Shown: piece after piece, positions 1 through 6,534 of the stretch
How the letters are laid out: each line of letters starts with the position of its first letter
Numbering within the stretch: the stretch's first letter is position 1
Assembly (NCBI GenBank): GCA_036510225.1
Contig: DATCEH010000093.1
Location: 1-6,534, forward strand
Direction of reading: 5' to 3'
Length of the DNA: 6,534 nt
Source of the DNA: Palsa-513 sp036510225
Lineage (GTDB): Bacteria > Actinomycetota > Thermoleophilia > Solirubrobacterales > Solirubrobacteraceae
The notes under the pieces: model-generated
Databases searched by the model: none
Told to the model about the DNA's origin: nothing
The model's input: only the letters and a program-made list of their open reading frames with translations
Position numbers and translations under genes: made by a program

Positions 1-1850
1 CCCACCCGACGCAGATCGCCGGGGTCTCCGGGACGGCGTTCGCCGTCTGGGCTCCGGCCGCCCGGTCGGTCTCGGTGGTCGGCGACTTCAACTCCTGGGA
101 CGGCCGCCTCCACCCGATGCGCTCGCTCGGCCACTCTGGCATCTGGGAGCTCTTCCTGCCCGGCGTCGGCGAGGGCGCCCGGTACAAGTTCGAGATCCGG
201 ACAGCCACCGGAGAGCTCCGCGTGAAGGCCGACCCGCTCGCCTTCGAAGCCGAGATCCCGCCGGGGACCGCGTCGATCGTGACCCAGACCCACCACGTCT
301 GGGCCGACCAGGAGTGGATCGCCCGCCGGGCGACCGCCGAACCCCTGACGCGGCCGATGTCGGTCTACGAGGTCCACCTCGGCAGCTGGCGGCGCGACCC
401 CCGCGAACCCGAGCGTCTGCTCGGGTACCGCGAGCTCGCCGAGCAGCTGGTCGTCTACGTCGCCGAGCTCGGCTTCACCCACATCGAGCTGATGCCGGTG
501 ATGGCCCACCCGTTCAGCGGGTCGTGGGGCTACCAGGTGACCTCCTACTACGCGCCGACCCCGATCTTCGGATCGCCCGACGACTTCCGGGCCTTCGTCG
601 AGACGATGCACGACGGCGGGATCGGCGTGATCCTCGACTGGGTGCCGGCCCACTTCCCCCGCGACGACTGGGCGCTGGCCCGCTTCGACGGAACGGCCCT
701 CTACGAGCACGAGGACCCCCGCCTCGGGTCGCATCCCGACTGGGGAACGCTGGTCTTCAACCTCGGGCGCAACGAGGTCCGCAACTTCCTGATCGCCAAC
801 GCCCTCTACTGGGTGCGTGAGTTCCACGTCGACGGGATCCGCGTCGACGCGGTCGCGTCGATGCTCTACCGGGACTACTCGCGCAAGGCGGGCGAGTGGG
901 TGCCCAACCAGTACGGCGGCCGGGAGGACCTCGACTCGGTCGCCTTCCTCAAGGAGCTCAACGAGGTCCTCTACGCCGGGGCACCGGGAATCATCTCGGC
1001 CGCCGAGGAGTCGACCGCCTGGCCGGGCGTCTCCCGGCCGACCTACCTCGGAGGCCTGGGGTTCGGCTTCAAGTGGAACATGGGCTGGATGCACGACACC
1101 CTGGCCTACTTCCAGGAGGACCCGATCCACCGGCGCTACCACCACAACGAGCTGACCTTCAGCCTGATGTACGCGTTCAGCGAGAACTTCATCCTTCCGC
1201 TGAGCCACGACGAGGTCGTCCACGGCAAGCAGTCGCTGTACGCGAAGATGCCCGGCGACCGGTGGCAGAAGTTCGCGAACCTCCGGGCGCTGTTCGCCTA
1301 CATGTGGGCCCACCCCGGCAAGAACCTCCTCTTCATGGGACAGGAGTTCGCCCAGGAGCGGGAATGGACGCACGAGAGCTCGCTCGACTGGCACCTCGTC
1401 GAGGAGGCCGACCACGCCGGGCTGCAATCGCTCGTCTCGAGCCTCAACCGCGTCTACGCCGACCAGCCGGCCCTGTGGGAGCGAGACAGCGAGCCGGAGG
1501 CCTTCACGTGGCTCGAGGGCGGCGACGCCGAGAGCAACGTGATCGCATTCGCCCGGTTCGGGAGCCGCCGCCAGGACGCGCTGGTCTGCATCTGCAACCT
1601 CTCGCCGATCGTCCGCGAGCGCTACCGGGTCGGCCTGCCGCGGCCCGGCTTCTGGAGCGAGGCGCTCAACACCGACTCGTCGTTCTACGGCGGCGCCAAC
1701 AACGGCAACGTCGGCGGCCGGGAGGCCGAGCCGCGTCCGTGGCACGACCAGCCGCACTCCGCCGAGTTCACGCTCCCGCCGCTGGCCGTCCTCTGGCTGA
1801 CGCCGGACGCCGCCTCGCTCGCCGATCCCGCCGGCCTGCTGGCGCCGTGA
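1..1850 (+). CDS. glgB: 1,4-alpha-glucan branching enzyme GlgB (5' partial)
   Basis: Glycogen branching enzyme (GH13): it cuts an alpha-1,4-glucan and re-attaches the piece through an alpha-1,6 bond, in the cytoplasm. The reading frame is open from the window edge (first full codon at 3) to TGA 1848-1850, leaving 615 residues. By spacing against E. coli GlgB, about 120 N-terminal residues could be missing. The visible part opens with a CBM48 domain (AFAVWAPAARSVSVVGDFNSWD, codons 36-101). All GH13 signatures follow: region I DWVPAHF (Asp codon 636), region II GIRVDAV with the nucleophile Asp at 846-848, region III AEEST with acid/base Glu at 1005-1007, and region IV LSHDEVVHGK with Asp at 1209-1211. 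The 53- and 68-residue spacings equal E. coli D405/E458/D526. The C-terminal beta domain ends PLAVLWLTP, as is usual. A GTG at 75 lies inside the CBM48 domain and is not the real start. The stop overlaps the treZ start by 4 bases. Confidence 0.97.
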   Translation, partial: HPTQIAGVSGTAFAVWAPAARSVSVVGDFNSWDGRLHPMRSLGHSGIWELFLPGVGEGARYKFEIRTATGELRVKADPLAFEAEIPPGTASIVTQTHHVWADQEWIARRATAEPLTRPMSVYEVHLGSWRRDPREPERLLGYRELAEQLVVYVAELGFTHIELMPVMAHPFSGSWGYQVTSYYAPTPIFGSPDDFRAFVETMHDGGIGVILDWVPAHFPRDDWALARFDGTALYEHEDPRLGSHPDWGTLVFNLGRNEVRNFLIANALYWVREFHVDGIRVDAVASMLYRDYSRKAGEWVPNQYGGREDLDSVAFLKELNEVLYAGAPGIISAAEESTAWPGVSRPTYLGGLGFGFKWNMGWMHDTLAYFQEDPIHRRYHHNELTFSLMYAFSENFILPLSHDEVVHGKQSLYAKMPGDRWQKFANLRALFAYMWAHPGKNLLFMGQEFAQEREWTHESSLDWHLVEEADHAGLQSLVSSLNRVYADQPALWERDSEPEAFTWLEGGDAESNVIAFARFGSRRQDALVCICNLSPIVRERYRVGLPRPGFWSEALNTDSSFYGGANNGNVGGREAEPRPWHDQPHSAEFTLPPLAVLWLTPDAASLADPAGLLAP

Positions 1851-3601
1851 CCGGAGCGAATCCGGTCGATCTTCCGTGGGAGCACCGCCTCGGGGCCAGC
1901 CCGCGTGCTGAGGGCCAGACGGACTTCCGGGTCTGGGCGCCGCACGCCACGGCGGTCGCCGTGGTCGCGGCTCGCGGCGGGGCCGAGCACCCGCTCGCGG
2001 CCGCCGGCCTCGGCGTCTTCGCGGGGACCGCGCCGCTGAGCGCCGGCGACGACTACTGGCTGGCCCTGGATCCAGCGTCGGGCGGCCGTCGCCGGCGTCT
2101 GCCGGACCCGTGCACCCGCGAGCAGCCGCGCGGCCTGCGCGGCCCGTCGAGGATCTTCGACCCGGGCGCCTTCCAATGGACCGACGCCGGCTTCGAGACG
2201 CCGGCGCTGACCGATCTCGTCGTCTACGAGCTCCACATCGGGACATTCACGCCGGACGGCACCTTCGACGCGGCGATCCCCCACCTGCGCGGTCTCGCCC
2301 AGCTCGGGGTCAATGCGATCGAGCTGATGCCGGTCGCCGACTTTCCCGGCCGGCGGGGCTGGGGCTATGACGGCGTGTACATCTCCTGCGCCCACCGGGC
2401 CTACGGCGGGCCGGCCGGCCTTCAGCGACTGATCGACGCGGCCCACGCCGAGGGGATCGCCGTCGTCCTCGACGTCGTCTACAACCATCTCGGCGCGTCC
2501 GGCGGCCGGGCGATGGAGACGTTCGGTCCGTACTTCACAGCGCGGTACGACACGTTCTGGGGGAAAGCGATGAATTACGATGACGCCGACAGCGATCCCG
2601 TGCGGGAATGGGTTCTCCAGAGCGCGACCGGCTGGATCGGTGACTTCCATCTCGACGGACTCCGCCTCGACGCGGTACATGCGATCTTCGACACGAGCCC
2701 GACCCACATCGTCGCCGAGCTCGCCTCCCGTGTCCACGCCGCGAACCCGCGGGCGCTCGTGATCGCCGAGTCCGGGCTCAACGATCCACGCGTGATCGCA
2801 CCGGCGTCGGCCTGCGGGTGGGGCTGCGACGCACAGTGGGCCGACGACTTCCACCACGCCCTGCGGGTCCTGCTGACCGGCGAGCGCGACGGGTACTACG
2901 CCGAGTTCGGGCGGGTCGGCGACCTCGCCAAGGCCTTCCACAGGCCGTTCGTCCACGACGGCCAGTACTCCGAGTTCCGCCGCCGCCGGTTCGGCGCGAA
3001 GGCCGACGACCGTCCGCCCGAGCAGTTCATCGTCTTCGCCCAGGATCACGACCAGGTTGGCAACCGCGCGTTCGGTGACCGGCTGCCGGCGGGCGGCCGG
3101 CGACTCGCGGCGTTCTGCACGCTGCTGTCTCCGTTCACGCCGATGCTCTTCATGGGCGAGGAGTACGGCGAGGACGCGCCGTTCCAGTTCTTCTGCGACC
3201 ACATCGACAAGCGGATCGCCAAGGCGACCCGGGAGGGCCGGCGCGCGGAGTTCGCGGCGTTCGCCTCGTTCGGCGAGGAGATCCCCGACCCGCAGGCGGT
3301 CGAGACCTTCGAGCACTCGAAGCTGACCCGCCGGGCCGACACCGAGCTCGCCGGCCTGTACGGCGACCTGCTCGCCGCGCGGCGGGGACTGCACGGCGAG
3401 GCCGGGGTGATCGAGTACGACGAGGACGCCCGCTGGCTGACGGTGCAGCGGGACGGCGGCCGACTCGTCTGCAACTTCTCGGACGTCGCCCAGGGCGTCC
3501 CGACCAACGCAAGGGAGATCATGCTCGCGACGCACGCTGACACGCGGATCGACGACGGCCGGATCGTGCTCGGCCCGCTCGCCGGGGCGCTGGTTCGATG
3601 A
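1847..3601 (+). CDS. treZ: Malto-oligosyltrehalose trehalohydrolase TreZ
   Basis: TreZ (GH13_10) hydrolyses the alpha-1,4 bond next to the terminal trehalose unit of maltooligosyltrehalose, releasing free trehalose, the last step of the TreY-TreZ pathway. The 584 residues are a normal length. An N-terminal CBM48-like domain begins FRVWAPHATAV (from about residue 26). A linker with PDPCTREQPRGLRGPS follows; it resembles the family PDPxSRxQPxGVHGPS loop but is more Arg-rich (R81-R84 just before it). The barrel shows VVYELHIGTFTPDGTFD, IELMPVADFPG, region I LDVVYNH (D209, H214), region II LDGLRLDAVHAI (nucleophile D275), region III IAESGLNDPR (acid/base E308) and region IV QDHDQVGNR (D402). The 94-residue E-to-D spacing matches Sulfolobus E283/D377 as I recall it. 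The start is GTG 1847, the only start near the family N-terminus. It forms a GTGA overlap with the glgB stop and has no clear Shine-Dalgarno sequence, so translational coupling is likely. The frame stays open far upstream through glgB, but that is an out-of-frame shadow. Confidence 0.95.
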   Translation: MTGANPVDLPWEHRLGASPRAEGQTDFRVWAPHATAVAVVAARGGAEHPLAAAGLGVFAGTAPLSAGDDYWLALDPASGGRRRRLPDPCTREQPRGLRGPSRIFDPGAFQWTDAGFETPALTDLVVYELHIGTFTPDGTFDAAIPHLRGLAQLGVNAIELMPVADFPGRRGWGYDGVYISCAHRAYGGPAGLQRLIDAAHAEGIAVVLDVVYNHLGASGGRAMETFGPYFTARYDTFWGKAMNYDDADSDPVREWVLQSATGWIGDFHLDGLRLDAVHAIFDTSPTHIVAELASRVHAANPRALVIAESGLNDPRVIAPASACGWGCDAQWADDFHHALRVLLTGERDGYYAEFGRVGDLAKAFHRPFVHDGQYSEFRRRRFGAKADDRPPEQFIVFAQDHDQVGNRAFGDRLPAGGRRLAAFCTLLSPFTPMLFMGEEYGEDAPFQFFCDHIDKRIAKATREGRRAEFAAFASFGEEIPDPQAVETFEHSKLTRRADTELAGLYGDLLAARRGLHGEAGVIEYDEDARWLTVQRDGGRLVCNFSDVAQGVPTNAREIMLATHADTRIDDGRIVLGPLAGALVR

Positions 3602-5733
3602 CCGACGAGATCTGGCTTGGTCAGCCGTTCCCGCTCGGGGCGACCTGGGACGGGTCGGGGACCAACTTCTCGCTGTTCTCCGAGCACGCGACGATGGTCG
3701 AGCTGTGCCTGTTCGACGACCGCGAGATCGAGCGTCGGATCAAGCTTCCGTACCGGACCGCCCACAACTGGCACGGCTACATCCCGGGCGTGGGACCCGG
3801 CAGTCGCTACGGCTATCGCGTGCACGGTCCGTTCGACCCGGAGGAGGGCAAGCGGTTCAACCCGAGCAAGCTGCTCCTGGACCCCTACGCCAAGGCGATC
3901 GACGGGCCGGTCGACTGGGCGGCGGCCAACACCCTGCCGTACGTGCCGGACCCCGAGAACCCGGATGCCGACCTCGAGCTCGACGACGAGAACTCGGCAC
4001 CGGCGATGCCCCGCTGCGTGGTCGTCGACCCGCAGTTCGACTGGGGCGGAGTCCACTCGCCGCGACGGCCGTGGAACGAGACGATCATCTACGAGGCGCA
4101 CGTCAAGGGCTTCACGAAGTGCAACACCGCCGTCCGCGAGGATCTCCGGGGCACGTACGCCGGCCTGGCCAGCAACGAGGCGATCGCCTACCTCAAGGAG
4201 CTCGGGGTCACCGCGGTCGAGCTGCTCCCGGTCCACGCGATCATCGACGAGAGCTTCCTCGCCGACAGGGGCCTGACCAACTACTGGGGCTACAGCTCGA
4301 TCGGCTATCTGGCCCCCCACGCGATGTACTCGGCCTCGGGTGTCCACGGCGAGCAGGTACTCGAGTTCAAGGGCATGGTCAAGGCGCTCCACACGGCCGG
4401 GATCGAGGTGATCCTCGACGTGGTCTACAACCACACGGCCGAGGGCAATCACCTCGGACCGATGCTGTCGTTCAAAGGCGTCGACAACGAGGCCTACTAC
4501 AGGTTGATGGCCGACGATCCCCGCCACTACATGGACTTCACCGGCACGGGGAACAGCCTCAACCCGATGCACCCGAGCGTGCTCCGGCTGATCATGGACT
4601 CGCTGCGGTACTTCGTCGTCGACTGTCACGTCGACGGCTTCCGCTTCGACCTGGCGAGCGCGCTGGCCCGTGAGTTCTACGACGTCGACCGGCTGTCAGC
4701 CTTCTTCGACGTGATCCACCAGGACCCGGTCCTCTCACAGGTCAAGCTGATCGCCGAGCCGTGGGACGTCGGGCCGGGCGGCTACCAGGTCGGAAACTTC
4801 CCGATCCTGTGGTCTGAGTGGAACGGGATGTACCGGGATGTGATGCGCGACTTCTGGCGGGGTCAGGCGAGCGTCGGCGAGTTCGCGTCGCGCTTCACCG
4901 GGTCGAGCGATCTCTACCAGGAGGACGGGCGGGACCCGTTCGCGTCGATCAACTTCATCACGGCGCACGACGGCTTCACACTGCGTGACCTGGTCTCCTA
5001 CAACGAGAAGCACAACGACGCCAACCAGGAGGGCAACCGCGACGGGACCGACGACAACCGGTCGTGGAACTGCGGGGCCGAAGGCTCGACCGATGACCCT
5101 GAGATCGAGGCGCTCCGCGAGCGCCAGCAGCGGAACTTCCTGGCCACGCTGTTCCTCTCCCAGGGTGTGCCGATGATCCTCGGGGGGGACGAGTTCGGCC
5201 GCACGCAGAACGGCAACAACAACACGTGGTGTCAGGACAACGCGCTGTCCTGGCTGGGCTGGGACCACGAGCCGTGGCAGCAGGCAGTGCACGACTTCAC
5301 CCGTCGGTTGATCGCGCTCCGCCGAAATCATCCGGTCTTCCGGAGGGTCCGCTTCTTCAAGGGACGCACCGATTCCTCCGAGCTGCCCGACGCGTGGTGG
5401 TTTCGACCGGACGGCCGGCGGATGACACAGCGTGACTGGAAGCGCGCCGACGGCCACATCCTCGGTGTCTTTCTCAACGGCGAGGCCCTCGACGAGCACG
5501 ACGAACGCGGCGAGCCGGTCGTCGACGAATCGTTCCTGCTGCTCTTCAACGCACACCATGATCACGTCGAGTGGACGCTCCCGGTTGCCTCGTTCGGCGA
5601 GCACTGGAGCTTTGAGATCTCGACGGCCGAGCCCGAGGTCCCCGCGGGCGAGCGCGCGTACGCGGCTCGCGAGACGATCAACGTGGTCTCCCGGTCGATG
5701 GTCGTGCTCCGCCGAGGCCAGCTCGCGGGTTGA
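3598..5733 (+). CDS. glgX: Glycogen debranching enzyme GlgX/TreX
   Basis: Isoamylase-type debranching enzyme (GH13_11), which hydrolyses alpha-1,6 branch points of glycogen or limit dextrin and so supplies linear malto-oligosaccharides to TreY. It has 711 residues, typical for actinobacterial GlgX/TreX and somewhat longer than E. coli GlgX. The N-terminal CBM48 domain reads PLGATWDGSGTNFSLFSEHA (residues 12-31), then RYGYRVHGPFDP. The barrel shows IIYEAHVKGFT, YWGYSSIGYLAPH, region I VILDVVYNHTAEG (D274, H279), region II VDGFRFDLASAL (nucleophile D351), region III LIAEPWDVGPGGYQVGNFP (acid/base E387) and region IV FITAHDGFTLRDLVSYN (D458). Spacings of 36 and 71 residues agree with Sulfolobus TreX D363/E399/D471. 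NRSWNCGAEG, QGVPMILGGDEFGRTQ and GNNNTWCQDN are GlgX/TreX hallmarks. ATG 3598 overlaps the treZ stop (ATGA); only a weak GGGG-containing stretch precedes it (about 3584). The name treX is equally suitable in this context. Confidence 0.95.
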   Translation: MTDEIWLGQPFPLGATWDGSGTNFSLFSEHATMVELCLFDDREIERRIKLPYRTAHNWHGYIPGVGPGSRYGYRVHGPFDPEEGKRFNPSKLLLDPYAKAIDGPVDWAAANTLPYVPDPENPDADLELDDENSAPAMPRCVVVDPQFDWGGVHSPRRPWNETIIYEAHVKGFTKCNTAVREDLRGTYAGLASNEAIAYLKELGVTAVELLPVHAIIDESFLADRGLTNYWGYSSIGYLAPHAMYSASGVHGEQVLEFKGMVKALHTAGIEVILDVVYNHTAEGNHLGPMLSFKGVDNEAYYRLMADDPRHYMDFTGTGNSLNPMHPSVLRLIMDSLRYFVVDCHVDGFRFDLASALAREFYDVDRLSAFFDVIHQDPVLSQVKLIAEPWDVGPGGYQVGNFPILWSEWNGMYRDVMRDFWRGQASVGEFASRFTGSSDLYQEDGRDPFASINFITAHDGFTLRDLVSYNEKHNDANQEGNRDGTDDNRSWNCGAEGSTDDPEIEALRERQQRNFLATLFLSQGVPMILGGDEFGRTQNGNNNTWCQDNALSWLGWDHEPWQQAVHDFTRRLIALRRNHPVFRRVRFFKGRTDSSELPDAWWFRPDGRRMTQRDWKRADGHILGVFLNGEALDEHDERGEPVVDESFLLLFNAHHDHVEWTLPVASFGEHWSFEISTAEPEVPAGERAYAARETINVVSRSMVVLRRGQLAG

Positions 5734-5763
5734 GCGCATGACGGCTGGCTTGCCAGGCTCCGG

Positions 5764-5768
5764 GGAGG
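5764..5768 (+). promoter_or_regulatory. Shine-Dalgarno-like GGAGG with no correctly spaced start
   Basis: A perfect GGAGG core sits inside the purine run GGGGAGGAG at 5762-5770. It is the best Shine-Dalgarno-like sequence seen at any gene junction in the window. No treY-frame start lies 5-10 bases downstream: GTG 5801 is 32 bases away and ATG 5813 is 44. A TTG at 5781 is out of frame. The match may be chance in G-rich DNA, or the hairpin at 5775-5792 may shorten the effective distance. Confidence 0.3.
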
Positions 5769-5774
5769 AGAGCT

Positions 5775-5792
5775 CGCCGCTTGGGAGCGGTG
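5775..5792 (+). other. Small hairpin upstream of the treY start
   Basis: CGCCGCT and AGCGGTG pair as a 7-base-pair stem (one G-U pair) around the four-base loop TGGG. It lies between the GGAGG at 5764 and the candidate starts GTG 5801 and ATG 5813. There is no T-run after it, so it is not an intrinsic terminator. Stems of this size arise often by chance at this G+C content, so a regulatory role is only a possibility. Confidence 0.35.
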
Positions 5793-5812
5793 TCGGGCGG
5801 GTGCAACCGCGG

Positions 5813-6534
5813 ATGCGCTGCACCTACCGCCTGCAGCTCGGCCCGGGGCTGGGCTTCGCGCAGGTCGGGGAGCTCGTGCCGTACCTCCAGCGCCTCGGCG
5901 TCAGCCATCTATACCTGTCGCCTTCGCTCCAGGCCCGCCGGGGGTCGACGCACGGGTACGACGTCGTCGACCCGACCCGCTTGAGCGACGAGCTGGGCGG
6001 CGAGGAGGGCTTCGCCGCGCTGGCGGCGGCGGCCGCGGCCGCCGGCCTGGGGATCGTGCTCGACATCGTGCCCAACCACATGGGCACCGGCGAGGAGAAC
6101 CGGTGGTGGGCGGACCCCGAGCTGCGCGAGCGGTTCTTCGACCTCGACCCGGTCGGCGGGGGCTACCGGCGGTTCTTCGACATCGACGACCTCGCGGCGA
6201 TCCGCCAGGAGGACGATCTGGTCTTCGAGACGACCCACCGGCGGGTGCTCTCGCTGGTCGCCGACGGGCTGGTCGACGGCCTGCGGGTCGACCACCCCGA
6301 CGGGTTGGCCGACCCGGCCGGCTACCTGCGGCGGCTCCGGGCCGAAGGCGTCGAGCGAGTCTGGGTCGAGAAGATTCTCCACCCCGGCGAGGCCCTGCGC
6401 GACTGGCCGGTCTCAGGGACGGTCGGCTACGAGTTCCTCGACGATGTCTGCGCCCTGTTCGTCGACCCGGCGGGGTGCGCGCCGCTCGGCCGGTTGCTGG
6501 CCGAGTTCGCCGGCGACGACGAGAGCTTCGCGTC
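5813..6534 (+). CDS. treY: Malto-oligosyltrehalose synthase TreY (3' partial)
   Basis: TreY (GH13_26) isomerises the reducing-end alpha-1,4 linkage of a malto-oligosaccharide to alpha,alpha-1,1, making maltooligosyltrehalose for TreZ. The first 240 codons are present; more than half the protein, including region IV, lies beyond the window. Visible motifs: MRCTYRLQL (1-9), LGVSHLYLSPS, GSTHGYDVVDPT, ELGGEEGF, region I LDIVPNHM (D84, H89), RRFFDIDDLAAIRQED, region II GLRVDHPDGLADP (nucleophile D160), region III WVEKILHPGE (acid/base E186) and GTVGYEFLDDV. ATG 5813 is chosen because it places TYRLQL and D84/H89 within one residue of their positions in Sulfolobus TreY (D85/H90, from memory), and G/C-ending codon bias becomes nearly complete from here. 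ATG 5738, four bases after the glgX stop, and GTG 5801 are in-frame alternatives. Only 71 residues separate H89 from D160, against about 138 in Sulfolobus TreY, so a segment of domain B appears to be lacking. No frameshift is apparent. Confidence 0.93.
   Translation, partial: MRCTYRLQLGPGLGFAQVGELVPYLQRLGVSHLYLSPSLQARRGSTHGYDVVDPTRLSDELGGEEGFAALAAAAAAAGLGIVLDIVPNHMGTGEENRWWADPELRERFFDLDPVGGGYRRFFDIDDLAAIRQEDDLVFETTHRRVLSLVADGLVDGLRVDHPDGLADPAGYLRRLRAEGVERVWVEKILHPGEALRDWPVSGTVGYEFLDDVCALFVDPAGCAPLGRLLAEFAGDDESFA
6027..6044 (+). repeat. 18-base perfect palindrome in the Ala tract of treY
   Basis: The bases from 6027 to 6044 equal their own reverse complement, centred on GGCCGCGGCC at 6031-6040. 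They fall in a run of seven alanine codons (6023-6043) on the helix just before region I of TreY, where related proteins are also Ala-rich. The simplest reading is GCG/GCC alternation in an alanine run, with no separate function. Confidence 0.7.
6131..6187 (+). repeat. In-frame near-identical direct repeat (RFFDLD / RFFDID) in treY
   Basis: Eighteen bases at 6131-6148 recur at 6170-6187 with a single difference (C to A at the twelfth/thirteenth base region), encoding RFFDLD (residues 107-112) and RFFDID (120-125). The copies are 39 bases apart start to start, both in the treY frame. Usual TreY proteins have an FFD-type motif after region I and the RRFFD motif before region II, far apart. Here the two lie almost side by side, at the place where this TreY is short. 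Confidence 0.75.

Larger units (their letters stand above)
5734..5812 (+). other. glgX-treY junction: leader or N-terminal extension of TreY
   Basis: These 79 bases are the only stretch in the window without clear coding. They are open in the treY frame from ATG 5738, giving 25 Gly/Ser-rich residues (MTAGLPGSGEESSPLGSG...) ahead of the family N-terminus. Of the 24 codons after that ATG, five end in A or T, whereas none of the first 24 codons from ATG 5813 does. That argues that the stretch is an untranslated leader or a weakly constrained extension. The stretch also holds a GGAGG and a hairpin, listed separately. No terminator-like T-run is present, so read-through from glgX into treY is expected. 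Confidence 0.6.

Noticed and set aside
75..77. GTG as a possible glgB start
   Set aside because: It lies in the middle of the CBM48 domain; conserved sequence (GTAFAVWAPAARSVSV) continues in frame upstream to the window edge.
896..1846. Upstream extension of the treZ frame through glgB
   Set aside because: This part of the frame has no stop but encodes Arg/Pro/Gly-rich nonsense in the +1 shadow of glgB. TreZ homology begins only after GTG 1847.
1685..3535. Long minus-strand open frame (616 codons) opposite treZ
   Set aside because: It is antisense to a gene with complete catalytic motifs. Its translation is rich in Arg, Val, Glu and Gly with no recognisable domain, as expected opposite GC-rich genes where stop codons are rare.
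3046..4629. Long minus-strand open frame (527 codons) opposite treZ and glgX
   Set aside because: Same pattern: low-complexity, Val/Asp/Arg-rich translation, spanning two clearly coding sense genes, with no family motif.
5745..5756. CTGG-CTTG-CCAG mini-hairpin after ATG 5738
   Set aside because: The stem has only four base pairs with mismatches beyond, and no T-run follows, so neither a terminator nor a regulatory element can be supported.
4735..5823. Minus-strand open frame (362 codons) opposite glgX and the glgX-treY junction
   Set aside because: No domain is recognisable and the sense strand is strongly coding in the GlgX frame. It is judged a shadow frame.
1..6534. A wholly new defence, mobile or RNA system
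   Set aside because: All but about 79 bases are accounted for by four recognisable GH13 genes in the known TreX-TreY-TreZ/glycogen pathway. No inverted terminal repeats, integrase, repeat array or structured RNA was seen.

Overview
The window is a tightly packed, one-directional run of four alpha-amylase-superfamily (GH13) genes on the + strand: glgB (5' end outside the window), treZ, glgX/treX, and treY (3' end outside the window). G+C is very high (about 70% by eye) with third codon positions almost all G or C. GTG and ATG starts sit inside the preceding stop codon. This fits a high-GC actinobacterium. The protein style, and a shortened TreY, remind me of the Thermoleophilia (Solirubrobacter/Gaiella-like lineages), but that placement is an impression and not shown by the sequence.

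Layout: 1-1850 glgB (1,4-alpha-glucan branching enzyme, lacking its N-terminus); 1847-3601 treZ (maltooligosyltrehalose trehalohydrolase), starting at a GTG that overlaps the glgB stop by 4 bases; 3598-5733 glgX/treX (glycogen debranching enzyme), starting at an ATG that overlaps the treZ stop by 4 bases; 5734-5812 a short junction that is either leader or an N-terminal extension of treY; 5813-6534 the first 240 codons of treY (maltooligosyltrehalose synthase). Apart from this junction there is no intergenic space, and no RNA gene, mobile element, CRISPR array or convincing terminator was seen.

Together the genes make a glycogen-to-trehalose unit. GlgB adds alpha-1,6 branches to the glucan. 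GlgX/TreX removes branches and releases linear malto-oligosaccharides. TreY turns the reducing end into a terminal trehalose unit, and TreZ cuts off free trehalose. The catalytic Asp/Glu/Asp triad is intact in the three genes where all of it can be seen, and the first two residues are intact in treY. The region is mostly well understood. The points worth a second look are the glgB-treZ-glgX-treY order in one coupled unit, a TreY lacking roughly 65-70 residues between conserved regions I and II, and the uncertain treY start with a hairpin and a misplaced Shine-Dalgarno-like sequence.
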